NCBI GenBank assembly: GCA_943736015.1
Contig: OX031058.1
Location: 20,733,001 to 20,797,000, forward strand
Length of the DNA stretch: 64,000 nt
Source: Tridacna crocea
Lineage: Eukaryota; Mollusca; Bivalvia; Cardiida; Cardiidae
Direction of reading: 5' to 3'
The notes below the pieces were generated by a model. That model did not search any database. It was not told the DNA's origin and saw only the letters and a list, made by a program, of their open reading frames with translations. Numbering within the stretch: the stretch's first letter is position 1; every line of letters starts with the position of its first letter. Both the position numbers and the translations under genes were made by a program. Shown here piece by piece: positions 42,449-52,942 of this stretch.

Positions 42449-42800
42449 ATGAGTTATGTTCCTCGCATGAATTTTCTTTTCCTCTCTATTTCTCAGTCAC
42501 CACATGATGGATTTCAGTCCGACTTCATGGGAAGTTTCAATATAAAGCAACAATATGTATATTATTTGGTTATGGTTCAGTGATTTCCAAATGGGTAAAG
42601 GTCCTTTCACATTTTTTTTTTTTTCAGCTCTGTTTTTCAATAACTACAACGGATTTCTGTCAAACTGCATAGGAAATTAAAAAATAAAGCAAAGATGTGC
42701 ATGTTGTAATTTTACTATAGTTAAATGCTTTTCCAATGGGCTTATGATTTTTTTAGACTCAGCTGCTTCTCCATAACTACGGGCCAGGTTTTTGTGAAAC

Positions 42801-43240
42801 CTTCTGTGACAAAAATTTATTTCATGACATGCAGCCAGTGGGGAAAATCTTATTTTTGTACTAAACCATTCTGCTTTCTATTACATAGAGCTGTTTTGTG
42901 ATTACCCCCCACCCCCCACCTTCTGGGATGATAAAGAAATCAATCTAATTGACATATCTAGTCTATAACAGCAATGAATGTCACTTCCGTCAACAAAGAT
43001 GGTAACGTCACCTGCATGTAACAACAAATGCCTGATAATGCTTACATGCAGTAAATACCATAAACCTTTGCTTTGATTTCTTTATGCAAATATAAATTTT
43101 CTCAATAATCACTGATATACTGTACATGTAATTTATATTTCTTAATTGTCATTCATCCATGGCTGATATAGACTTCCCCACTACAGTTCCATGTAACGCT
43201 CCACAAGTTACATAGCCAAACTTAGCTTTTACATGCATCA
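42801..43240. other. DMAC2 intron 2, nothing recognised
   Basis: Contains a short C-rich run near 42905. No exon or repeat end seen. Confidence 0.35.
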
Positions 43241-43866
43241 ATTGGCACCATTTGGCTAGAGATAGCCCATACCAGCACAGACCGAAACCATCTCTCGTGT
43301 GGAGTTATTAATAGGAACACTAGCCCCAACAGGCACCGCTTACTATACATGTATATATATAACAATCATAACTCTATCCACCAACTACCGAAAGGCTAAT
43401 CATAGCTTCATTACACCTCTGAAGAGTTCTAACTTGAGAATAAAACCAGTCAGGGATAGTATGCCCAGTGCAATAAGCAACTCCAGGTAGACCAACAAAG
43501 ACCAAAGCATGTATCCTCTTGAAGACATGCTCCCTGATGACATGCCACAACTCAACTTAGACAGTAGCAGGCTCTCCCAGGTCTGATTGATGCTAATGAC
43601 ATGCCCAGATTCATGTCTCCACAGACTAGCAAGGCTAATACATGTAGCTTGACTCCTCCAGGAGACTTACTTCCTTGCTCGTTATCAGGACCTGACCCCA
43701 CCAACAGTGCTGATAGCATGTCACCAGAGTCCAGTGAAGCAACAGGCACAGCCCGTCTGGTCTCTTTTCTACCAACATTTTCTATTCTGTTTTGTGACAA
43801 GGAGCTGTTTGGGGGTATGATCACGCTTAGTGATAGCTCTTGTTCATTTTCACCCCCAAAATCTTA
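43241..43866 (+). pseudogene. Degenerate coding sequence of unknown origin
   Basis: A plus-strand reading from about 43390 is coding-like (SFITPLKSSNLRIKPVRDSM), then hits a TAG, continues as MYPLEDMLPDDMPQLNLDSS, and after a frameshift near 43590 goes on as MPRFMSPQTSKANTCSLTPP and a Ser/Pro-rich stretch to about 43866. GC content is higher than in the surrounding intron. One stop and one shift over ~160 codons suggest a processed pseudogene or a decayed retroelement gag-like frame. No family recognised. Confidence 0.3.
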
Positions 43867-43985
43867 GTTATAACAACCAGGAGGCCGAGGTTTATGAAAA
43901 ACTTGTGGGAAAACAACCTTATTTAGAATCTATTGTCTGAGTCAACCTGTTAGGTCACAAGTTTGAAATGGACTTACATAGTGAA

Positions 43986-44227
43986 AACTTGAAAAATCTG
44001 GAATAGTAGCCTTTTGAAAACATTGTGGGAACTTGAAAAATCTGGAATAGTAGCCTTTTGAAAACATTGTGGGAAAAGGAGAAAATGTTGGTAACCAGCA
44101 TTTTCTCCTTTTCCCACAATGTTTTCTACCCTATCATGGACAGAAATCTTTTCAGCAAGAGTTGAATTGTTGTCTGCAAATGCTTTCAATTTAGTCTAGT
44201 TCAAGAGTTTGTGGTTTGGGAAAAGAA
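43986..44227 (+). mobile_element. Family P MITE with a 44-bp tandem duplication
   Basis: The segment aacttgaaaaatctggaata through cattgtggg occurs twice in a row (43986-44029, 44030-44073). The second copy continues into the full palindrome. The duplicated unit spans the host junction, so it arose after insertion. The left TTAA end is missing. Confidence 0.75.
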
Positions 44228-44934
44228 TTCTTCAAATTATATTCTTGAAGTCAAAATTGGGCCTACCCCAGAAGAGTTAAATGAAAACTTTAAAATCCTT
44301 CTTGTTTCTAACCATAAAGCCTAGGTCTACCAAATTTGTGCATGTAGCATTATCCTATGAATCATAACATTATTCAAATTATAGCCCTTGGGTCAAATTC
44401 GGGCATACCCTGGCAGTCCCAAGATTGACATGGGCGTTAAAGATTGTTCAAATTGTATCCCTTAGGTCAAATTTGGGCCTTCCCTGGCAGTCTTGAGAAT
44501 GACATTGGCATGAAAGATTGTTCAAATAATTAATGTTCATTAATGATTCAGAATCAGACTATAGCCCTTGGGTCAAATTTTGGCCTACCCTGGCAGGCCC
44601 AGGATTGACATGGGCTTTGTGAACACTTTAACAAAGATCTTGGTACTTGCCATAAGACCTAGGGCTATCTAATTTTGCTTGCATTATGTAGTGAACCTAT
44701 GATAAGATAATTAAGATTTTAGCCTTGGGATCAAAATTGGCCCTGCCCTGGGAATCACAAGTATTACCGAATTACATTGGCTTATAAAGTGAATATTTGG
44801 AAAAATATTTTTTTTCCCGAATGTGAGCTGCAGCTGTAGTATTTTGTCGGTTGTATCTTCCAGTAGGTCTCTTCCAAAACTGTTCAAATTAAAGTACAGG
44901 TGTCAGAATTTGCCCTGCCCTATGGGTCATAAGT

Positions 44935-45089
44935 TTAACTCTTTACCACACAATCCCGACTTTTCCCACAATGTTTTCTACCCTTCACAAAACAAATTTT
45001 AATTTTTCAGTAACTTTTGTTTTGTCATCTGCAAGACTAGTGCTTTCAATTTTGACCTGTCTAAATTTTTGTTGTTTGGTAAAGGGTTA
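44935..45089 (+). mobile_element. Family P MITE with the left hairpin arm deleted
   Basis: TTAACTCTTTACCACACAAT, then ccgacttttcccacaatgtt: the join removes everything from the gacgtc-type inner arm to the second palindrome arm. The right arm is complete and ends ggtaaagggttac. Confidence 0.85.
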
Positions 45090-45523
45090 CCATATCCTGG
45101 TAGAATGAAAATTTCAAAATCTTCTTGCTCCTAACCATAATTCATAGTGTGTCTCCTAGCTCCTTTTGAGGACCGCCTCTGAATTTGTTCAAGATTTAGC
45201 CTGGCATTGGTTCTTATGTTTGCTAAATGCAAATTTTCTTATTTATAACTATACAACCTTGACCTTTATTGTTTGGTATCTTGCTTTGTTTTATAGATTC
45301 AATCAGGATTCAGGTGATCAAAGCTCTGTGGCCCAAAGTAGTCTTGTTGTGGGGGGGTCGCTTTTTCTAGGTTTTTATTGAGAAAACTTTGAAAATTTTT
45401 TTGTTCAAATTTATTTGACATACATTTGTAATGTTTGATATGTACAGTTTGTATTGGACAGTGGAGCGATACACAGCCATCATGGCCCTCTTGTTTTTAA
45501 AATGATATGATGTATATTTGCAG

Positions 45524-45715
45524 AACGCTCCAATTCAGCAAAATTTTAGAATTATCCAAATTCAAAGCATTTGGTGATAACAAAGTAAATGTGGCTCAAA
45601 TGATGGTACTTGTCTTTGATAGGTTGAAAACAATGTAGAAGAAGGAGAAAATGCTTGTTAACAGCAGTTTCTGCTTGTTCTACAATATTTTCAAAAACCT
45701 TCTTTCTTAGAATAA
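45524..45715 (-). mobile_element. Family P MITE ~100 bp upstream of DMAC2 exon 3
   Basis: aacgctccaattcagcaaaa, ttgaaaacaatgtagaagaa, centre cttgttaacagcag, and accttctttcttagaataat. Ends eroded. Confidence 0.65.
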
Positions 45716-45817
45716 TGACGTCATTGAACTTTATAGTGGAAGATGTTAGAGGTAATTTCGCCAACCAACTACATGTATTATTGTTATATATGAAATGTTT
45801 GAGTTTTATTGTTACAG

Positions 45818-45872
45818 GTATCAAAATGCTGAATAAAAAGAGAGACATAGAACAGATGAAGACAGCACAAAA
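45818..45872 (+). CDS. DMAC2: DMAC2 exon 3
   Basis: A 55-bp exon between attgttacag and GTAAGG, phase 1 in and phase 2 out. It encodes G-I-K-M-L-N-K-K-R-D-I-E-Q-M-K-T-A-Q, a charged helix corresponding to the L-L-Q-R-E-M-Y-K-V segment of human DMAC2. Its size and phase fit both neighbours exactly. Confidence 0.75.
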
Positions 45873-46039
45873 GTAAGGCATTTCAACTGTTGACACTTGG
45901 ATGCAAGGGACAGTTTAAGCTGATTTTTGCAAAGTGTTTGGGGCAAAACATTGTTTAGAAATATCCTGTGAGACCTTTGTCAATTAGTATAATATTAATT
46001 ATGAAAAGTTTGAGCTTTTTCTAAACGTGTCATTAAAAA

Positions 46040-46064
46040 ATTGCATTGTGTGGTAAAGGGTTAA
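46040..46064 (-). mobile_element. Family P end fragment sharing a TTAA
   Basis: attgcattgtgtggtaaagg then GTTAA; the same TTAA begins the next element. Confidence 0.55.
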
Positions 46065-46444
46065 CTCTTTACCACACAATCTGGATTTTTAACGGACCTG
46101 AGAAACAAGCCTTACTATCCTATCAAAGTCAGAAATCATATTAACTCTTTACCAAACAACAAAATTTTAGACTAGTCCAAACTAAAAGCATTTGCAGATG
46201 ACAAAATAAATGGGAATCAAAAATTGAAATTTGAATTGGAAAGGGTAGAAAACATTGTGGGAAAAGGAGAAAATGCTGGTTACCAGCATTTTCTCCTTTT
46301 CCCACAATATTTTCAAGGGCCTTCTTTCTCAGGGACGTTAAAAGTTGGGATTGTGCGGTAAAGAGTTAACAGGATTATATTTGTTTTCTGCAGATACATT
46401 GAATTTGGTCTAGTGCGAAAATTTGTTGTTTGGTAAAGAGTTAA
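46061..46444 (+). mobile_element. Family P MITE, hairpin lost, hosting another copy
   Basis: TTAACTCTTTACCACACAAT, gagaaacaagccttactatc, then tcaaagtcagaaatcata. It is interrupted at a TTAA by 46141-46369 and resumes caggattatatttgttttct, ending cgtttggt-like aagagttaa at 46444. The palindrome was deleted between gcctt and actatc. Confidence 0.8.
46141..46369 (-). mobile_element. Family P MITE, intact, nested
   Basis: TTAA at both ends, palindrome arms nearly perfect with centre ggttacc. Inserted in the right arm of 46061-46444. Confidence 0.92.
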
Positions 46445-46670
46445 GTCTTTACGAAACAGTCACAAGTTTTAATTATTCTGGGAATGAGGCCTTTTGAAAA
46501 TGCTGTCAGAAAAGGAGAAAATGCTGGTAACCAGCTTTTTCTCTTTTTCCCACAATAATTTCTGTCCCTTCACACATCAGAATTTTTCATTCATGTCAAA
46601 TTTATCTGCCATCTGCAAATGCTTTCAGTTAAAAGCATGTCTGAGATTTTCATGCTTTGGGAAAGGGTCA
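46441..46670 (+). mobile_element. Family P MITE, abutting the previous copy
   Basis: Begins at the same TTAA (46441-46444) that ends its neighbour: TTAAGTCTTTACGAAACAGT. The palindrome is mutated and the right end is ctttgggaaagggtcaca. Confidence 0.75.
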
Positions 46671-46688
46671 CAGCTCTATGCCTGTTTT

Positions 46689-48300
46689 TTAGCTCCACTG
46701 GCCAAAGGCCATTTGGCTTATGTAATAACCTAGTGTCCGTCATGCGTGCGTCCGACACTCTGTGCGTTAACTTTTATTTCAAACATCTCTGAAATTACCC
46801 ATCCAATATTGACGAAACTTCACAGAAATGATCCTGACATAATCATCTTCAGAATTCCTGGAAAGAATTTGATTCCTTCAAAACCTCTGGCTGCCATGGC
46901 AACAAAACTGAAAAAATTTTGAAAATTTTTAAAGATCTTATTGTCTGAAACCATAAGGCCTAGGGCTACCAAATTTGGCTTGTAGCTTTATCTAGTGAAC
47001 CTCTATCAAGTTCCTTCAAATAATAGCCCTGGGGTCAAAATTGGCCCTGCTCCGGGTGTCACAAGTTTTACATGGGCTTATATAGGGAGAACTTTAAAAT
47101 CCTTCTGGTACCTAGCCATAGGGCCTAGGGCTACCAAATTTGGCAAGTATCTTTATCAAGTGATTCTCTACCAAGAGTTCCCAAATGCTAGTCCTGGGGT
47201 CAAATTCGGTGCGGCCCCAGGGGTCACAAGTTTTATATGGGCTTACATGTATATAGGGAAAACTTTAAAAATCTTCTCGTACCAAGCCATAAGGCCTAGC
47301 GCTACTCAATTTTTGCATCTAGCTTTATTAAATGGTTGTCTACCAAAGGTGCCCAAATTATAGCTCTGGGATTAAATTTGCCCCTGTCCTGGGGGGTCAC
47401 AAGTTTTGACATGGGCTTATGTTGGGAAATATTTAAAGATCTACTTGTACCTAGCCATAAGGCCTAGGGCTACCAAATTTTGCATGTAGCTTTATCTAGT
47501 GGGCTTCTGCCAGGAGGGCCCAAATTATATCCTTGGGATCAAGTTTGTTCCCACACCAGGGTTCACAAGTTTTACATGGGCTTTTGTGGGGAAAACTTTC
47601 TAAATCATCTTGTTACTAGCCATAATAAAAAGCAGGGCTACTAAGTTTAGCCCTGTCTCATGGGGCTCATGTTTTACAGGGCCTTTTATTGAGAAAACTT
47701 TGAAATTTTTCTTGTTTATAACCACACATTCTGGGCCTGTATTATTTAGTATGGGGCTTTATCCCATGGACCTCCACTAGGGTTCAAGTAATAAATAGCT
47801 TTACGGTCAAAACTGGCTTTGCCTGAGGGTCACAACTTTCTTGTAGGATTTCATAAAAAAAAAGTTTGTATGTCCTCAAGTTTGAAACCATTTGGCCAAG
47901 TATTGTAATGTTTGGCTTGTAGTGTTTTTAGTTCCACTGGCTGAAGGCCAGTGAGATATTGTCATGGCGTTGTGTCCATCCGTTTGTCCGTGCGTGCGTC
48001 CGTAAACATTGTTTTTAAAAAACTTCTCCTCAGAAACTATTGACTGGATTTTTACCAAATTTCACAGGAATGTTCGTTATGTGGTCCTCTTCCAAATTCC
48101 TTCAAATAATTGTGTTCCATGAATAATTCTGGTTGCCATGGCAACCAAAGTAAAAAACCTTTAAAAATCTTCTCCTCCCAAACTGCTAATTGGATAGCAT
48201 TATTATTTTGCAGGAATGTTCCTTAGGTAGAGGTCTTCAGAATTCCTTTAAAGAAATAAGGATCCGTCAAAAAACATGGCTTTTATGGGAGACTCATGTT
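46689..48300 (+). repeat. Two composite repeats C1 in tandem
   Basis: The first starts agctccactggccaaaggcc (46689) with four units, and its text runs to the family's terminal phrase near 47930. There the second starts agttccactggctgaaggcc instead of a 3' cap, with its gtccatccgtttgtccgtgc leader and core to about 48300. The uninterrupted phrase near 47735 serves as the empty site for the TA element at 1251-2776. Confidence 0.65.
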
Positions 48301-48395
48301 CCTTTTATGGTATAAAGTAAAATCTTTGAAAAATTTCTTCTCTCGAACTATTCGTTGGATTTCATTGTTGTATTGCAGGTTAGTTCCTATGGTGG

Positions 48396-48617
48396 TAAAT
48401 CTTTACCATACAATCCTGACTTTTAACGTCCCTAAAGACGAAGTCTTTAGAAAACACTCTTGGAAAAGGAGAAAATGTTGGTAATCAGCATTTTCTCCTT
48501 TTCTCTCAGTGTTTTCATCAAATAGAGAAATCATCATTTCATCAATGTTTAATTTGTTGTCTTCAAATGCTTTCAGTTTGGTCACATCCCAAATGTTGTC
48601 GTTTGGTAAAGAGTTAA
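48396..48617 (+). mobile_element. Family P MITE in DMAC2 intron 3
   Basis: taaatctttaccatacaatc at left, gtttggtaaagagttaa at right; palindrome with a few mismatches (centre gttggtaatcagc). Confidence 0.85.
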
Positions 48618-48874
48618 AGATGGTTGCTTTACATAATCTATAATCCTTTTCATATAAAACAAGAGAACCTCTGCACTTTTATTAGTTCTGGTAAAGGTTT
48701 GTTGACCTACTGGTGACCTAGTACAAAGAGGGACAGGGCTTTACTGTTGTGATAAGGCATTTTGTTATCCAATCAAACTGATCTTGCAACTTCAATAAAA
48801 CAATTGCCACAATACATATTTTTTTCTGTATTTTGATGTTTCCCCACCCAAAATGATTTGTAACAAGACCCTCT

Positions 48875-49095
48875 TTAACTATAACCAGAAGACAAAATTT
48901 TTATAACTGGTCATAATTGGAAGATGACAACGTAATAAATGTTCAAATTAGTAAAACTTTTATCAAAAAGGGTAGATATTATTGTGTAAAACTAAGAAAA
49001 TGTATGTTACTATTATTTTCTTCTTTTCTCACAATGTTTTTCATAACTTATTTTCTTTAGTGACCTAAAATGCAGGAATGAATGGTAATTGTTAA
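48875..49095 (-). mobile_element. Family P MITE, diverged
   Basis: TTAACTATAACCAGAAGACA, a weak palindrome (agaaaatgtatgttactatt), and ggtaattgttaa. Confidence 0.6.
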
Positions 49096-49204
49096 AAACT
49101 TCTCTACACCGTTACAGAAAAATCAGGCCTGTGGAGCGATACAGGCACTCAAGTGCCTCTAGTTTACTTATTAGCCAGTGGAGCAAGTGGGGCCATCATG
49201 GCCC

Positions 49205-49335
49205 TCTTGGTTTTTTTTAGTGATAAATGGTAACAAGTATTTTCTCCTTTTGTCACAAGGATTTCTACTCTTTCATATGGCGATCTTTTCATTTGATTTG
49301 CTGTCTGTAAATGTGACCCATCTCGCAAAAGGGTA
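49205..49335 (+). mobile_element. Family P fragment
   Basis: gataaatggtaacaagtatt, tctccttttgtcacaagg, gctgtctgtaaatg; lacks both ends. Lies beside a C1-type cap at 49173-49210. Confidence 0.4.
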
Positions 49336-49449
49336 CCTTCTGGGAACTGCGAAATGTGTCATCTCTGGTCAGACTGTGCGAATTGCAAGCTGACAAGAGT
49401 TGACCTTTTTCGCTTTAATGACATTTTCTGCATGAAAAGTGGTCATTGT

Positions 49450-50176
49450 AATTATACCCCCGCAAACGAAGTTTGTGGGGTGTATACTGGAATAAGCCAG
49501 TCGGGGGGTCTGTCTGTCTGCAAAATCTTGTCCGGACAACTCCTCCTACAGTTTCAGTCCAACTCACTTGATACTTGGCAGAAATGTTCATTAGAAGCTG
49601 TAGATGTGCAAGACGCAAATCTTGTGAAAATTCTATCAAGAATTACTGAGTTGTTGCCCATGATTTGACTTAAAAATGCTTGTCCGGACAACTCCCCCTA
49701 CAGTTTCTTCCTGATTTACTTTAAACTTGGCAGATGTGTTCATTAGGAGTTGTAGATCTGCAAGAGGCAACTTTCGTGAAAATTCTATGAAGAATTAATG
49801 AGTTATTGCCCCTGATTCACGTTTAAAATGCTTGTCCAGACAACTCCTCCTACAATTTCAATCTGATTCATTTTCTACTTGGCAGAAGTGTCCATTTGGA
49901 GTTGTAGATGTGCAAGACGCAAATTTTGTGAAAATTCCATCAAGAATTACTGAGTTATTGCCCATGATTTGACTTAAAAATACTTGTCCGGACAACTCCT
50001 CCTACATTTTCTGTCTGATTCACTTTAAACTTGGCAGAAGTGTTCATGAGGAGTTGTAGATGTGCAAGACACAACTTTTGTGAAAATTCTATGAAGAATT
50101 AATGAGCTACTGCACCTGTGACATGAAATATAGGGGCGGGGGTATTTATCACCTGTAGTGATAGTTATTCTAGTTT
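49450..50176 (+). repeat. Composite repeat C6
   Basis: Starts ttatacccccgcaaacgaag (hairpin with tttgtgggg). Four units of ~152 bp follow (tccggacaactcctcctac at 49531, 49682, 49835, 49987). It ends atcacctgtagtgat, then TTCTAGTTT: a hairpin followed by CTAG, the canonical Helitron 3' end. Confidence 0.75.
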
Positions 50177-50247
50177 GTTTTACTATCATTTTTATCAACT
50201 TAAACTGATATAAACTTAAATTGATATACAGAATTCCCAGCATTCTA

Positions 50248-51501
50248 TGTGCTCAAGGGGAGCTTTTAGGATCACCCTGTGTCCGTCGTCCGTCGAGCAT
50301 CCTCCAACGAGCATCCTCCACGACGCGTCGCCCATCGTCAACAATTCTATAAACGTCAACTCCTCCTAAACCTCTGGGCCAATCTAGACCGAACTTGGCT
50401 GGAATGTTCCTTGGGAGGGCCTCTTTAAATACTATTCACAGGATTTGATTCCATCAAAAAATCTGGTTGCCATGGCAACCGACTGGAATTTTCTAAGAAA
50501 TTCTTTAGAAATCTTTTCCTCTGAAACGTCGTGCATCTTCCATTGCGCGTCGTCAACAATTCTTTAAACATCAACTCCTCCTAAACTGTAGGGCCAATTT
50601 GGATCAAACTTTGCTGAAATATTCCTTTAGAGGTCCTCTGTAAAATCTGTTCATAGAATTTGATTTCGTCAAAAACTCTGGTTGCCATGGCAACCAAATG
50701 GAATTTTCCATGAAATTCTTTAAAAATCTTCTCCTCTGAAACCACTGGTCAGATTTTGAAATAATTTCACAGAAATGTTTCTTGGGAAACCCTTTTTAAA
50801 AATTGTTGTGAAATTTTGATCTGTCAAGAAACATGGCTCTAGTGAATGGAGGCTACTGGTACTATACAGAAATGAAGGAATTCTTAAAAATTTTTCTTCT
50901 CTAAAACCGCTGGTCAGATTTTGAAATAATTTCACAGAGATGTTCCTTAGATGACCCTTTTCAAAAAGTGTTCGCAAAATTTTGATCCGTCAAGAATCAT
51001 GGCTCGGATGAATGGGGGCTACTTGCACTATACAGAAATGAAGAAATTCTGAAAAATTCTTCTTCTCTGAAACTGCTGGTCAGCATTTCAAATAATTTCA
51101 GAGATGTTCCTTGGATGACCCTTTTCAAAAATTGTTTGCAAAATTTTGATCCATCAAGAACTATGGCTCTGGTGAATGGGGACTACTTGCACTATACGGA
51201 AATGAATCAATCCTTAGAAACTCTTCTTCTCTGAAACCCCTTATCAGATTTTAAAAATAATCTCACAGAGATGTTCCTTGGATGACCCTTTTCAAAAAGT
51301 GTAAGCAAAATTTTGATCCGTCAATTAACATTTTGATCCATTAAGAAACATGGCTCTGGCAGCTGTGGGCTATTTACACTATACAGACATGAAGAAATTC
51401 TTAATAATTCTTCTTCTCTGAAATGGCTGATTAGATTTTGAAAAAAAAAACGGCTATGGTCCTCTCAAAAATTCAGGTGAGCGATCCAGGGCCATCTTGT
51501 T
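50248..51501 (+). repeat. Composite repeat C3, first copy
   Basis: Starts gtgctcaaggggagctttta with a gtccgtcgtccg leader. About six units of ~165 bp follow (ctggtcagattttgaaataa near 50745 and 50911). It ends aaaattcaggtgagcgatcc, GGGCC and CTTG with a T run, about 11 bp before DMAC2 exon 4. Confidence 0.75.
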
Positions 51502-51512
51502 TCATTTTCCAG

Positions 51513-51715
51513 ATTTAATGCACAGTTTTTAACCATACTTGGACCAGATAAATGGGCTGCCACATTTGTTTGTTATTTCAAAGGCCAGGTGAAGCTTTTA
51601 AACGATGTGGTTTGGACCAGTAATGTGAACACACTGGAATCCATGGAAACAGTGGCAGTGGAAGGAATTGATGCCTCGTCTATGATTCTGTTTCCAGTTG
51701 GTCTTGACAATCTAA
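51513..51715 (+). CDS. DMAC2: DMAC2 exon 4
   Basis: A 203-bp exon between cattttccag and GTGAGT. It encodes F-L-T-I-L-G-P-D-K-W-A-A-T-F-V, Y-F-K-G-Q-V-K-L and, at the end, F-P-V-G-L-D-N-L. The first parts align with H-G-P-Y-G-A-G-A-F-F and L-K-Q-G-G-A-V-K-F of human DMAC2, and the end with Y-E-G-L-D-N-L. It is squeezed between a composite repeat (ends about 51501) and a MITE that begins at 51721, right after donor bases +1 to +5. Confidence 0.88.
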
Positions 51716-51720
51716 GTGAG

Positions 51721-51913
51721 TTACCTTTCTACCACACACACAAAAAAATCAGACTTGTCAAAATGGAAAACATTTGCTGACGACAATATAAATGTGGCTT
51801 CAGTGATGGGAATTCACTGTCATAGTGAAGAAACATTGTTGGAGAAGAAAAAGCTTCTGGTACCACAATGTTTTCAAAAGCCTTCATTTCCAGAGTCATG
51901 AAAACCAAATCAC
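51721..51913 (-). mobile_element. Family P MITE at the DMAC2 exon 4 donor
   Basis: ttacctttctaccacacaca replaces the family left end and begins six bases after exon 4. The right part ttcaaaagccttcatttcca and catgaaaaccaaatcacc joins head-on to the next copy. The palindrome is largely lost. Confidence 0.7.
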
Positions 51914-52120
51914 CCCAGGTTTTCACGACTGGAAAAGAAGGCTTTTGAAAACATTGTGGGAAAAGGAGAAAATGCTGGTAACCAGCATTTTTTCCTTTTC
52001 CCACAATTTTTTCTACTCTATCAAAGACAGAAATCATCATTTCAGGTACATTTAAATTGTTGACTTCAAATGCTCTCAGTTTGGTCTGGTCCAAAATTTT
52101 GTCATGTGGTAAAGGGTTGA
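51905..52120 (+). mobile_element. Family P MITE, inverted neighbour of the previous copy
   Basis: ccccaggttttcacgactgg opens it without a TTAA; the palindrome is nearly perfect; the right end is gtggtaaagggttga. Together the two form an inverted pair. Confidence 0.8.
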
Positions 52121-52360
52121 GATAAGAATGCACAGAATCTGCTGTGTAATCTTTGATCTTCTACACAGTCTACTACTGTCTGAATAAACCACTCGGCTAT
52201 TGACCTGAATAAACCACTCGGCTATTGACCTCATGGATTATTTACTGTGCCTCATTACTCACAACTGGACCATAAACCATGATAGAAGATTATTTCTTCA
52301 TTAGAGGATATTCTAACTGCCTTAGCTACATCAAGTTTTTTTGGCACAGTACATATATGG

Positions 52361-52589
52361 TTAACCTTTTACCAAACAATCCCTGGGTTTTGCTATCGTA
52401 AGATAGAAGCCTTTGAAAACATTGTGGGAAAAGGAGAAAATACTGGTTACCAGCATTTTCTCCTTTTTCCACATGTTCTTTCTACCCTGCTGGAAACAAA
52501 TTTCAATTTTTGAGTTATGTTTATTTTGTCATCTGCAAGTGCTTTCAACTTGGACCAGTCTAAAATTTTGTCAATTGATAAAGGGTTAA
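52361..52589 (+). mobile_element. Family P MITE, full length, in DMAC2 intron 4
   Basis: TTAACCTTTTACCAAACAAT to aattgataaagggttaa; TTAA at both ends; palindrome with centre ggttacc. Confidence 0.9.
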
Positions 52590-52785
52590 TTTATTACAAT
52601 TGATCAATTTATCATTTATAAAAATGACAGATGGTGTCCTTATGGAATGGTGGGATTTGTCTTTGAAATGGCAGAAAATTACCAGAGAAACTGATTGTAA
52701 AAATGTCCATGCATAGAGTCATACATAGGCTGGTTTGTTTCTGAAAAGAGTGAATTAATTATGAATATAAAATAACATATTATAG

Positions 52786-52942
52786 GAGGCTTGAAGCACC
52801 TGCGATTCATCAAGTTTGGTTGGTACATCACAGATTGGTACCTATTTCACCTACAAATACTGGGCCCAGGTCTGGAATATGTGGACATTTCTGGCTGCGA
52901 AAGTATCACAGATGCAGGAATAACAAGCTTGGTGTCTTTAAA
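52786..52942 (+). CDS. DMAC2: DMAC2 exon 5
   Basis: A 157-bp exon after catattatag, donor GTAAGA. It encodes R-G-L-K-H-L-R-F-I-K-F, then I-T-D-W-Y-L-F-H-L, then L-E-Y-V-D-I-S-G-C and I-T-D-A-G-I-T-S-L: two leucine-rich repeats that align with the V-D-D-W-C-L-S-R-L and L-Q-E-L-S-L-A-G-C-P-R-I-S-E-R-G-L repeats of human DMAC2. Mammalian DMAC2 is a mitochondrial protein needed to assemble the distal membrane arm of respiratory complex I. The related ATP synthase factor B (DMAC2L) is the nearest alternative, but the F-F/G-Q-V-K-L block of exon 4 favours DMAC2. Confidence 0.9.

Larger units (their letters stand above)
43940..45497 (+). repeat. Composite repeat C1 with two MITE insertions
   Basis: C1 units (ggtcaaattcgggcataccc, cctaggtctaccaaat) interrupted by family P at 43986-44227 and 44935-45089. 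It ends with the cap gacagtggagcgatacac ... GGCCCTCTTG at about 45497. Confidence 0.65.

Noticed and set aside
46995..47363. 122-codon open frame with repeated A-P-G-V-T-S-F peptide
   Set aside because: The peptide repeat only mirrors the tandem DNA units of the C1 composite element.
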